In this document: positions 12,735-24,500 of the stretch, in pieces | How the letters are laid out: each line of letters begins with the position of its first letter | Numbering within the stretch: position 1 is the first letter of the stretch | Assembly: GCF_037975245.1 (NCBI RefSeq) | Contig: NC_092575.1 | Coordinates: 20,411,841 to 20,475,840 of the forward strand | Source: Apostichopus japonicus | Lineage: Eukaryota > Echinodermata > Holothuroidea > Aspidochirotida > Stichopodidae | Reading direction: 5' to 3' | DNA: 64,000 bases | Program-made: the position numbers and the translations under genes | The notes under the pieces: model-generated | What the model was told of the DNA's origin: nothing | Database searches by the model: none | The model's input: the letters and a program-made list of their open reading frames with translations, nothing else

Positions 12735-15700
12735 ATGGAGGGAGCAACCTCATCACTACGAAATGCAAACGATTTCTCCCACAACGAGAAACTCAGTAAA
12801 CGGTTGGCTTACATACTAAGATATGGAGCAAGGAAAGAAGGGCTCACTGTCTCTGAGAAAGGTAAGTCGGAAATTATTTTCATACGTGGTCAAGCTTTCT
12901 TTGTCCAGCGGACAGGAAATGAAGAATCACATGCTCATGAATAATTTGGATTCCATTTTAAGATCACAGATAATCCATTCAACTTCTTTGGAGAGTCAAA
13001 GTTATTTGATATGTTTTTTTACATATTTCATTCTCGGACAAGGAGTTGATATGGTTAGTCATTTTTGTGATCTAGCTATTTCCTTTGCATGGACTTTTCA
13101 AGTTTGATCATTGGAAAGTGAAGAACATCTAGATTCTAGATTGCATATATATTTTCTTAAGCATAAGAATATGATATTTTGTGACATCAGCACATTAGAC
13201 TGTTGCAAATGATTATCTATTCTAGCCTATAATATGTTGCTTATAGGCCTACTCATCATTTACATTGGAATGCATTTAGCCATGGCAGTTGGAGATGAGA
13301 ACATTCAGGACACTACGCAAAAAATTCACCCTAGAATAAACCTCTTTGTTATTGCCAGTGTTGTCACAAAGTCAAAGTCACAAGTCAATTTTTTCTCAAG
13401 CCAATTTTAGTCACAAGTCAGGTTATCTTATTGCAATTCAAGTCACAAATCAATTGTAACAGAAAAAAAAGTCAAGCAATAGATATAGGGCGAATGAAAA
13501 TCAATCGATGAGTTTCAACAGGGCATATTCAGATGTGGTGCCAGTCCAGTGGATGACATGCATCTGTGAGCTCCAGCTAAAAACTAAGAAATGAAAACAT
13601 AGCTAAGAGCCTAGGCGAGCTCATACAATTAACAGAGCTTGCTCTCACTTTGTAAGTCAAATTTTAGTAAAAATGAGAAACAGAACAAATTGAGTATTAA
13701 TTACATCATCCAAAGCATTTCTTTTTATTTGTTTGTTTAATTAGCAAGTTGGTAATTGTAAACAAGTCATTTGATATTATCTCCAAATCAAAATCAAGTC
13801 TTCAGTGAATCATTCATCAGTAAGGCAAGTCAAGTCACAAGTAAAAAATATGTGACTTGAGTCTTACTCCAGTCCCAATCTTTGACTTGAGTCAACAATA
13901 CTCTTACTTGCTGAAATTGATCTTGTCCTGCACATCTTTAGGTTTTGTTGACATAGATGAGTTGATGACCCTTGACCTCATGAAGGATTACTCAGTGGAT
14001 GAAATCAAGAGGGAGATTAGCATCTCTATATCTGCCTCTGGTAAAAAGAGATTTCAGATGAAGACAGATGGAAAAGATGTATCAGTGAGAGCTTCTTACA
14101 GAAGAAGATTTGAACCAGTGAGTATAACTTGCTGTCTGCTGAAAGGTTTCGTAATTCTTGTACTGGTTCAATTAACTTTTTCTATGTTTTATCTCTCTGA
14201 CAAACTTCTGATCTGTATTAAAATAGTAAATTCTTCCATTAAGTCTTGATGGTGTGTTCCTTTCTTCCTCTTCCGGAGACTACTTGGCAGATGAAACAGT
14301 ACATTTTATATCTATTTCCGTCCTGCATTTTTTCAATTCTCCCTCAACCCCTCCCTTCTCATACATGCAAACACACTTTTCTTTTATTTAATGATCCATA
14401 AGATTTTTACAATATTTTTCATTCATGCCAAAGAAGCAAACAAAAGCATGACCTACCTCAATTTCTGTGTAAATTATTTTTATGATCATATTTGAACTTC
14501 ATATTTTGAATCTACCAAGATATATTAGGGTTATAATATACCTACAGTTTATTGCATTCTTGAACTTAAAGAATTTACAAAGAAAAGTGAAACAAAGTTG
14601 GCAATTTGGGTGAATGATTTCCTGCATTCCTTTGATTATAGCTGTTATTATTATTATAAAATAAGTCAGTTTCTTTCGTTTTTTAAGAATTTTTTTTTCT
14701 CTCCATAGAATCCATTTCATGATGGGACACAAGTCACTCGATTAACAGAGTTTTGCCTGTGTTATATATGCAAACATATTGAAGACTACTGTTTAGAAGA
14801 TTTTCCTGATGAATATTTGGTCAGGTCAGCAAGAGGTGTTTAAAATACACTGCAATTTTATATGCTTCTTTAAATCTTCATCTTCAAAAAATCACTTGGT
14901 GTCCTGTCTTCACATGATAGAGCACCATTTGCATATTCATTATTTTATTTTAATACTATACTTTTCAAAGATAGTAAAAGATTTTTACCATTTTCAAGAT
15001 ATTAATTACTAATATTTAGGCATGATTACTTTTACAAAACATGTTCAGGTAAAAAAAAACATTTCAAGAATTGGGATGTATGAATTTAACATTGTACCAA
15101 ATTTGACAAATTTTTTGCATCAGCCCTCAATAATTTTGTCCCTCTTTTCCTCCTTCCTCTTCAGAGAAATCATCCACAAGATGAAGAGAGATAAAAAGCT
15201 CAGCAACAAAGCTCTCCTTAATCTGGTTGGTCCTGGGTTAGAACTTCTTGATTTGGAAGGTAGTTTCATCACAGAGAAGACTCTAAATATTGTTAAACAA
15301 CAAGGTTACAATCTCAAAAGTCTCAGCTTAAAGGGAGCTGGCTATCTCCTAACTGACCATAATTTTGTTCCTTTGATCAAAGTAAGATTTTCACCTTATT
15401 CTAAGAAAAGTGAATTAATTTCAATAAAAGTATGAAAATAATTTTTTTCAAGAGAGTTTCATGAAGATGTGTTCGACCACTATCTTTTCTCAGTCAATGA
15501 TAGGTCATTAATTTAATTAACAGAGTTTAGGTGAAAATGCATACTTTGACGCTCTTAGTTACTTTCAAACATTTATGAAATAATTAAATAAAGAAAATGA
15601 AATAAGACAAATAAATCACTTAATATGGTAAATTCTTTTGATGGTGCCTATAAAAATGCTTGTTGAAATATGTATATGAGGGACTCATTTTTTACTTTAA

Positions 15701-16379
15701 TTTCTAGCATATTTGAAAGCAATAGTTTAAAACTGACAACAAATTGGACACTTGATTTTAGTATATTTTAAAAGAGTCAACCTGAAGAAAAATCAGGATG
15801 GTTCATGTTTCTCAAGGCAGGCGAGAAACAGTAGTACAGGCAGGTTTATTTGTGATGTTGTTGCAGAAGTAATGTTGTAGGTAGTATATTCGCCAGTTAA
15901 TAGATGATCAAATTCCAACCTTTTCATTACTGAATAGGTTAAAACCTTTGTGGTAGAGCCACTGTTTACTCAAAATGTCGAGTATGGAAAATATACATGT
16001 CATTTTTACCAGAATATGTGAGTAATATAGAATCCTTCATTTTTCTTATTTTTATTGTAATCCTTTCCTTTTTCAATCTCGTGCGTAGAAACTTGGCCAT
16101 CTCGAGACTTTGGATATCTCCGGCTGTTCACATCTGACCTCGGTTTCATTTTCCAGCATTCCAAGAGCTTTACCATCCTTAAGGAGAGTACTCATGTCTA
16201 ACTTACCAAACCTCTCGGAAACTGATATTCTCGTCGTCATGAATGAATCGCAAAATCTGAAATATTTACAACTCTACGGTAACGACGAACAGTTAACGAG
16301 AGGAGCAATAACAGGAATTTTGGGACTCGGCAAAGAAAAGCGGATTTATGTAGCTGCAACTTCAAGCGCGATATCCTGA
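12735..16379 (+). CDS. Tpt1/KptA N-lobe fused to BC-box-like helix and leucine-rich repeats (putative pseudoenzyme)
   Basis: Exons are 12735-12861, 13942-14117, 14709-14824, 15165-15381 and 16089-16379; all have GT-AG borders and consistent phases, giving 308 residues. Residues about 15-100 match the N-terminal winged-helix lobe of tRNA 2'-phosphotransferase: LSKRLAYILRYGA, EGLTVSEKGFVDIDEL, KKRFQMKTDGKDVSVRA. In active Tpt1 the first motif carries an Arg-His pair (LRHGA). Here it is Arg-Tyr. The QGHS motif after IRA is replaced by SYRR, and the NAD-binding catalytic lobe is absent. The chain continues with LTEFCLCYICKHIEDYC, which resembles the Elongin-C-binding box of ZYG11-type receptors (L-x3-C-x3-I). 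It ends in leucine-rich repeats such as LELLDLEGSFIT, LKSLSLKGA, LETLDISGCSHL and LKYLQLYGN. Catalysis is therefore unlikely. A scaffold or ubiquitin-ligase receptor role is inference. It is not a plain TRPT1 orthologue. Confidence 0.8.
13355..13910. repeat. AAGTCA-rich inverted repeat element in intron 1 of the Tpt1-like/LRR gene
   Basis: The left end (about 13355-13460) is full of AAGTCA/CAAGTCA words and the right end (about 13796-13910) carries mirrored TGACTTGAGTC words. The two ends therefore form imperfect inverted arms around about 350 bp. Similar AAGTC-rich sequence recurs at 23050-23110 in MKS1 intron 7. No clear target-site duplication was found, so the class is unknown. Confidence 0.4.
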
Positions 16380-18558
16380 TTGGATTGTAATGGTTCATTA
16401 GTGGTATCATACTTAGGATGTGATAGCCGTCTTTTTATATCAGGTTTTTTTTTTATAGAATATGTCTTCCTTGCAGGTCATCAGTGTTGCCCCCAAATAT
16501 GCCAAAAAGTCAGATAACGGTCTCGCATGTGAAGTTCCAAGCAGCATTTTACTGCCACTCTAAAACCAGTTATCCACAATGGGACTTTTCTTCTTAATAA
16601 TCCTCAATATCAGGAGTACAGAGCCTCTACAATACTACCTTTTGCAAACTTCCAGCAATGTTTTTTTAACGTGCTAAAATTTTGTCTGATACCCGTTACC
16701 GGTTAAATCCATTTTCAAAAAGATGGTTGTCTATTGATGGGTGCTGAATAATCATTATGAAGGTGTGTTCTAGCTTTTTCTGATTATGTACAAGTTACTG
16801 GCTTATATGCCTTGAAATTGAGAAGTTAGTCTTCTTATGTTTGAAGGTTATAGGACCTAAGTTACTTTCCCAATGTTTTCATCTGCTCTGGCTGAATAAA
16901 CAGAACAAATAAAATGTGAATGACATCCAAACTGATTCTTTTTTTATTCTCTTTGTTATATCCTAGCTCCACAAGCTGTATTACAAAGAATGCTCAATGG
17001 AGTATCTTTACTAAAATTTGGGCAACAAAACATGATTAAAGTAGACAAGTTTCAAGTAGTAGTTACTTGACCTCTGCAAAATAACTGATTCTGAGAATAA
17101 TTTTGTGCAAAAAAAAATTGATCAAAGTGAGACTAAAACTAAAAATTCTAGGTTTTTGGGGTTTAAAGTTCAGGAGACTGGGCAAACATATAAGTCGCTT
17201 TTAAGATGGCAAATCTTGCCTACATAGGGTCACCAAATATGTTTGATGGGTTTCCAAAATATTCGGAAGGAAAAAGAATTTGTTGTGTCCTTTGGAAAAC
17301 AACAACATGATGGAAAAATCTTGAGCATAAATTACTTTCAAAATCGAAAAAAACACCATTTTATAACGAAGCATCATTATTCTTTAATCATATACAACTG
17401 TTCAAAGGTGAGATAGATACCCCCTCCCCTATACCCCTTCCCCATGCCACGACATCCACCTATGGAGGATTGCTAAAGATGAAGGTAAAAATTGTAGTCA
17501 CATAGCAGTGTCACATCTAGTGTGTCTGCCACTGAAATATCCCACATGGGGCGCAGCCAATTTTGTTTTGTTTTGACTGGGCGAGGGGGGGGGGGTAGGG
17601 GTAACATGTCAATTCTTCCAGGGCAGGGGCCTACAGGAATATTTTGGTATATTGGAGGGTTCTAAGATGCAAACTGTGTTGCTATTGTTTGACAACGTTT
17701 GTTGTATATGATTTGACTGTTTATAGGCATCAACGTAACTTGTACCGCATAGATGTTACATAATGATGTACGTGTGCACTACAAAATTTTGTATTAATAA
17801 CATGGTCTGCCAGTGGAGGGAGGTCTCATCTCTCCCACCCTGATTTTTTTCTAGGTGGTAAATGCCCCAAAAATATATGTGGTTGCAATTGGTTTTGATA
17901 GCAATAATTCATACCAGTGCCCCCAATTATCTGAACACCTTCCCCTTCTTTTCATGGTCGATCGTGGGATCTATTCGGTATAAATTATAAAAGGGTTGGA
18001 TAAACATGTACTAACTTCTATGGTAGTAGTCTTTCTGTCACAGTAAGGCGAGTTCCCTGAAATTTCCTTTCGAGTGTTTTTGGCAGTTATAGGTGTATTA
18101 CCATTTGGTCACCCTCATGCGATCTTTCGGAGAGAAATTCAAAACATTGCACAATGCACATATTTCGGCACGATCAGTGTCTGGCATCTAGTAAATGTTG
18201 AGTCCTTCATGCCACTCAGCAACGCCCAAAACAAAATCTTGAATACTCTTGGCAGTTATCTTACATACGTTTAGCTCACTCTGGAGGTTGTCTATCATAT
18301 ATGTAGGCGTGGCTATGTACATGTTATAATCGACTGATTCTACTGGCTAGTTACCAATTATGGGCGCGGCCAAGTTGCCGTCGCTCTTGATCGGAATGAA
18401 CGAAGGACTCAACATTTAGACAGCCAGAAATGTCAATCACTGCACTGATCACCAACACAAACACCTTGAACAAGTATGCCTAGGCCTAACCTTAATAATG
18501 ATTCTTAAAGTATACTGAACGTGAAGCTGGCAATATTGAAAGTAACCCATGTGGAAAG
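16380..18558. other. Intergenic region between the LRR gene and MKS1
   Basis: The first half-kilobase is the 3' UTR of the upstream gene. The rest shows no open frame of coding character. It includes C/G-rich tracts at 17419-17445 and 17585-17595. A roughly 300-bp stretch at 17200-17510 loosely resembles 45820-46140, probably an old dispersed repeat. The MKS1 promoter must lie just before 18559, in DNA with a TAGGCCTA at 18481-18488. Confidence 0.5.
16895..16913 (+). terminator. Polyadenylation signals of the Tpt1-like/LRR gene
   Basis: Two AATAAA hexamers (16895-16900 and 16908-16913) lie about 520 bp after the stop codon on the coding strand. They are the first clear signals downstream, so the 3' UTR is probably about 0.55 kb. 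Confidence 0.5.
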
Positions 18559-21500
18559 ATGTCAGAAGTCAAAACAGCTGACTTGGGGACTGGATACTAC
18601 CGATCCAAGGATCCGATAAAAAACCTCAAAATAAAGTGAGTTTGCGTAACGTTAGGCCTAGTATTACTAGTATTAGGCATGTTAATAGTACTACGTTAGG
18701 CCTAGCCCTAACTGTTATGTTATGTATTATTAGCGCCTAGCCTTGGAGTCGGACTGCCGAAACTAAGCCCCCATCAGCGATCAGTCTACCAAGGGAATTG
18801 GAGGACTAGATTAATTTTATGCTTGAGTTTAACCTATTTGAGTGTAGGCCTGAACTGTCTCAGGTTAAGAATATGTTAGACTAACTTAGAGTACATTGTT
18901 AGTTTTGTTACAGATATGAGCTATCAAACTTGGTCACTATATGCCTATATCAATGCATTAAATTTAAGAAGTCTTTAGCTGTTTGCAATGGAATTAGTTT
19001 CTACTTCACAGCTATATGTAGATGATAATACTTATTACTACTTTAGGTATAGATTTACTTCTACAATATCCTACCACAACGGCTACTGGCCTTCAGTGAA
19101 CAGAAGTCATGGCAACTACCAAGCTTGTATGTTACCTAATCTCAGTATACTAAGTGATAGTAATGTTTTCATGTCTTGTGCACTATTTACATTAATTCAT
19201 ATGCCTTTTGGTCCAAAAATACCGCACCCTCAGGCTGACTTTTGACAGTCGTTGAATGTAAAATTACTCAGTTTAGATGACGTCATTGAATATACTTAAA
19301 AGATTTGAAGCCAATCATTTTGCTCTCGGAAGGAAACCATAAAGAGGTTCTTTCTGTTTTTTTCCATTCTTGTTTTTTTTCTCCTTTAATGCAAGAATTC
19401 ACAATATTTATATTGTTTTTCCCAGAGTCAATTTGAAGAAAGTGACTGGGTCAAGTCTAGTTCCAACTTTTTATAACCAGGATGACGATGGTGCTGGTAC
19501 TAGTGCGATGGAGATGAGGCCTCTTGGAAGTAGACCTTCATTAAAAGGTTAGTTATTACAACTTTTGAGAAAAAAATGATCATTGTATTGCCTAGCAAAT
19601 TGGAAGCACCCATTTCAAGTAATTTGGTATGGAATGCAGGTGGATGAATACATAATATTACAGGGAATAATTTATCCAGTGTCACCTCACAAGATGCTAT
19701 GCAAATATAGTCACATTAAGTCTATCCAAAGATGTATAGAACATTTTTACACACAAACCATAGTATTTTATATGAGAAAAACTTTGGAGCCATCAAAACA
19801 ACTTCCCAAAGCTTGAACATTTAAGTATTCCTGATTATTGCAAATATAACTTCATATGCACAATACAAGTTATTGATGATATGCCACAGAGGGAGGGTAA
19901 GAGGCTGGCACATTTTCCTTTCAACTATATATAATATCACAGATTAAAATGTCTTTGCTCCCAAACAGCTCCAGCTCCTCAAGAAGAGAAGGAAGAGTAT
20001 ACCTTCACCTGGCAGGAGAAGGTCTTTAGTCGGAGGGAGGTACAGATCTACTCAAATCCAGCCAACTGCTTTGGTCCGCAAGAAGAGAGACATCACCAAG
20101 ATATACTCGCCTTGAAAGAGCAGGGCGGCAGAAAGACCAGAAGATTATTTTCCTATTTAGATTCCGATAGATTCACAAGTAATGATGAGGTTTGTACAGG
20201 GTTAGTGGCATATATTATGTAAAATTAAAATTTTTATCTGGTGCTAGTCGCCTTGACGATAGAAAGCTTCCTGAGAAACATACTTGAAATCATATATAAT
20301 TCATTTTTTTTACTTTTTGTTGTTTTGTGTTTTCTTTTCTTTTGCGAGTTTGACTTGTAGCCACCAAAAAAAAACGACTCAGTTTTGACAGGCAGAAATA
20401 TTCACATTGTATTTTATGAAACTGCTCACCTTAATATCTTGTTAGATAAGATAAGGTTGATTGAAGCAACATAATATGAAGAAAATTAGATGAAAATTTC
20501 TAAGCAGACAAAAAGGGGATCATATGTAAACTCTTCAACTTAGTATCTCCATATCATGATTTATGGTTAAAGATATGGTTGCTTGAAGTTGAGAAGATAG
20601 GTCTGTGGCCTTTTCAATTTTTTTTTTTAGCCAGGTAATCCCTTAGCTTCACTAGGAAAAGAGCTTTAGTGGATGATATATGTTTCATATCAAGTTGAAT
20701 TCTGTGTGTAAATTGCCAGTCAACACCATTAACCCTTGGTTTAATGACATTAATCTGAAACATTATAAAAGCTATTAAGTATAATTAATTATGCAGAGTG
20801 TGACCCAAACCAAGTGGTGGATTAGACAAGCATCGTATTTGTTGTGTCATAACAAAACAAATTTCCGGAACTTTTCTTCTTTGCAGCAAATCCTTGCCAC
20901 TAGTTCCCCCAATGAGACAGCCTCCTTCCTAACACAGAAGATGCAGAATGTTAGAAGACGCAAGTTAGGAGGACCGGGAGACAGGTGAGTTAACCAGGGT
21001 AGCACTTAATAAACCAGGATAGTATATGATGATCCAGTGTAGCATCTGGTGATCCAGGGTAGCATCTGGTGATCTAGGGTAGCATCTGGTGATCCAGGGT
21101 AGCATCTGGTGATCCAGGGTAGCATCTGGTGATCTAGGTAGCATATGATGATCCAGGGTAGCATCTGGTGATCCAGGGTAGCATCTGATGATCCAGGGTA
21201 GCATATGATGATCCAGGGTAGCATCTGGTGATCTAGGGTAGCATATGATGATCCAGGGTAGCATATGATGATGGGGGATAATTTTGTTGAATACTTTGCT
21301 CACTTTCAGAGGATACAGCGATGCCAATCGAAGGAGGAAAACGGATGTGGTCATTAAGGAGCCTTCAGAAGAACACGTCCGTAGTGCCCATGTCCTGGAC
21401 ACGCCCGAGGTTACCATGTACATAATGGCTGACCTAGGGAGCTTTGATGAGTGAGTTTAAATTTGAAGAAAAAAAGACATTATGAAACTCATGATAGTTT

Positions 21501-24500
21501 CCATAAATTGAAGTATTATCTGATGTCCATGGAATGTTTTTTTTGGGGGGGGGGGGGGGGGGGTGAGGGTTGAGGGAGAGATCTTTAGATGTTGGAATGT
21601 TATGTGTGTAACCCATGATTTGGAGCTACTGGCTTCCTACCATGACTGAAATATGATCATTTTGCTGTTCATACCAACAAAACAGGGGAGGTGACAATGC
21701 AGATGAAGGCCACTCATTTTAGTTGTTGTCCGTGATTACTAATATTCATTTTGCCATGACATACCTATACCCCCTCCCAACATACCAATACTTGCCATTT
21801 TGGACCCCCCACGTCCCTTTCTCATCTGTCCTTTTAATAGGCCCTGTCATGCTGGATATGTATATTTAACACAATTAATTGCAAGAATAAAATAGGGTAT
21901 GTTTCATAGCTTAATATCTTAACTGTGGAAAAGAGCTAAGAGACTTCTGACAATTACCATTCCTAAAAGTTAAAGCTAAAAGTTTCTTTGCTCCTCTCAA
22001 GTTTGTGTCTTTAATTTCCCTGTTAGCATCCATCATTCATTTACTTATACAGCTTAAAATTGTACCTGATGCTTGATGTTAGATCTTCCAAAGACATGAA
22101 CGAAATAAAAACAAATTTAAACATATTTACAGGTTTCTGGAGCTGTATGAACATATGAGTCATTAAAGAGAATGAAATGTACTGACTCTTCAAAATAATA
22201 CATACATGTATATAATAATTCATTTAAAAAAAATCAAATTCTCCAATTTAAAGGGTCTTGCTTGAATGTGTGGTTATTGAAATATCTCAAATGTGTGAAA
22301 TTAGTTTACAAGTTTTAACTCTTTTTTTTTCTGTCTTTCTTTTTCTTCAGAGAAGTGGCAGAAGAAGATGAACATATTTTATGTACCATAAAGGTCAGTC
22401 ATCATGATGCTATGAAATGTTGATTTTTTTTCATTCTGTTTTGTTATCTCTTATCCTGCTAATACTTTTTCTCTTCGTTTGGCAGACCAATGGTCAAGGA
22501 GTGACCAGCTTGACCCCCGATCTGACCAGGCACAAAGACCCTTACATCATTGTCACGAACAATGCCCGTCGGGACTCCTTCCAGTACGAGTTGACCCTCG
22601 CATCTCAACCGATCAGCTGGAGGGAACAAGACAGAGAGAATAAAATGTACCAAGAACTTTACCAGAGACACTCTGAATATATCAAGACATTTGTGGGACA
22701 AGAGTTTGAGATGGTACGGTATGCAACTCTAGTTCTGTGTAGATTAGGTATTAAGGGAAGGGGCTGGGGAGAGAGAGGGTAGACAACATATGCAAGGATT
22801 TATCCGATGCGAAAGAGAATATAGTTTAGTCTCATCAAAACTGAAGAGTGTGGCTGGTTTATTTATTGTGTATAATTTTCCAGTGTATGAAAGTTATGTA
22901 TGTCCTGGGTTGGAGTACATTACTAAGCTGATGTTGTTGGCCTGTAGTGTAACTTCAATATTTACTGAGAGCAGTATATAATTCATTTTATACTCGATTG
23001 ATTTTGACTTACGTTGATGGCAGAGTAGTGCAGAAGTCATTTTATTATAGAGTCGAGTCAAGTCAGTTATCAGTGATTTTCAAGTCCAGTCGACATTGGC
23101 TCAAGTCACTGTTTAATCTCTGTCTGGAAGATAACTGACAAACTTGTTCGAAGTCACATCCCTTTTGAAATTTAGTGACCTGAGTTATCACTCGTTACAG
23201 CGCTAGTGTATGGTAAAGAAATGTAACACATGGATGTGATATCACTTACAATATATATATGTAAAACATATTGTTTCTTTCAGCACAATCATTGAGTATG
23301 CAATTCTTGTCTATGAAAAAAGTTAAAGATGACAGAGTAAATCATTTTAAACCAGAGTTGCAGATCTCATCCCCAAGTTTGGGTATATGACCGCTATGAT
23401 GTCATCACAATGACTATCCAGATTTGAAGTACAAGAAGCCTTGAACTGTAATGACTCTATTGTTCCCATTTTATAAATTAAATATGAAATATAAATTACT
23501 TCCTCAGGTGCCAGCCAATATGTTGAGACTTCTAGTTCTGGGCGAAATTGTATCCGTGAAGAATTTCGAGTACGACAATCTCTACGTGCATTACTTCATA
23601 GAACTACCCAAAGGTGAGTCGCTCATTGTATATTATGAGATGTGAAATGACAAATGTAGGCATTCAAACGCCATTCAATGTAACGTTAGTTACATCACTA
23701 ATATCAGGGAGCGAATTGATATACAGAAAATTAAGTAAGAGTAATATCAGGGAGTGAATTGATAATAATTACAAAAATTATGTATGAGAGGGAAACAAAG
23801 TCTGTCACAATTCAAACCAAATTATCAATGCTTGGCCAACTCAATCCCATCCTCTGAAAAGCAAGGCAAGTTTTCAATGGTCCTCCAAAATTTCTTAGGG
23901 AAAACCAAAAGCAGCTTTGGATGTCTATTTCTTTCTTAGCTGTTTGGAATAGTGCAATATGCCGGGGCGGGGGGGGGGGGGGGTGGTGAGGTGAAGGAAA
24001 GTGTCACAACCATGGAAAAGAGGGCACAAAATAGAGAAGTTTGAAAGTCAAGGGCTTCATATTAATAGAAAGTTTTGTAATACAGCGATAATATTTAAGG
24101 ATAAAATGATATCAAAAACTTAAAGGGCCTGAAGTTTAGATCACTGAAGGATCTTATTCATTTTATTCTAGACTAATTGAAATCAGAAGAGGCTTAAATG
24201 AGACAGATGGACCGTAAAGTGGACAAAAGAAACAGCAAAAATAGTTTGGTGAAAGGGAGAGGGGAAGAGAGGATAAAGTGGTTAAGATCTCTTGTCTCTC
24301 TGTACATTACATGTCCACACGTGATCACTGCACTTTGATATCTACGACACGTGTGCTGTTTGTTGTGATTAGCTTTCGATCATTTCAATGTAGTCAGCAT
24401 TTTACATGAAGTTTTTCATTTTATTCAAACAGAGTGGTCTGCAGACAGATCCCAAGAGATGGCTGGAGTCACCCAGACATGTAAAACAAAAGAAATTAAC

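Noticed and set aside
20965-21423. 152-codon antisense frame in MKS1 intron 4
   Set aside because: It is the 20-bp minisatellite read in reverse (repeating [10 protein letters not shown]-type units).
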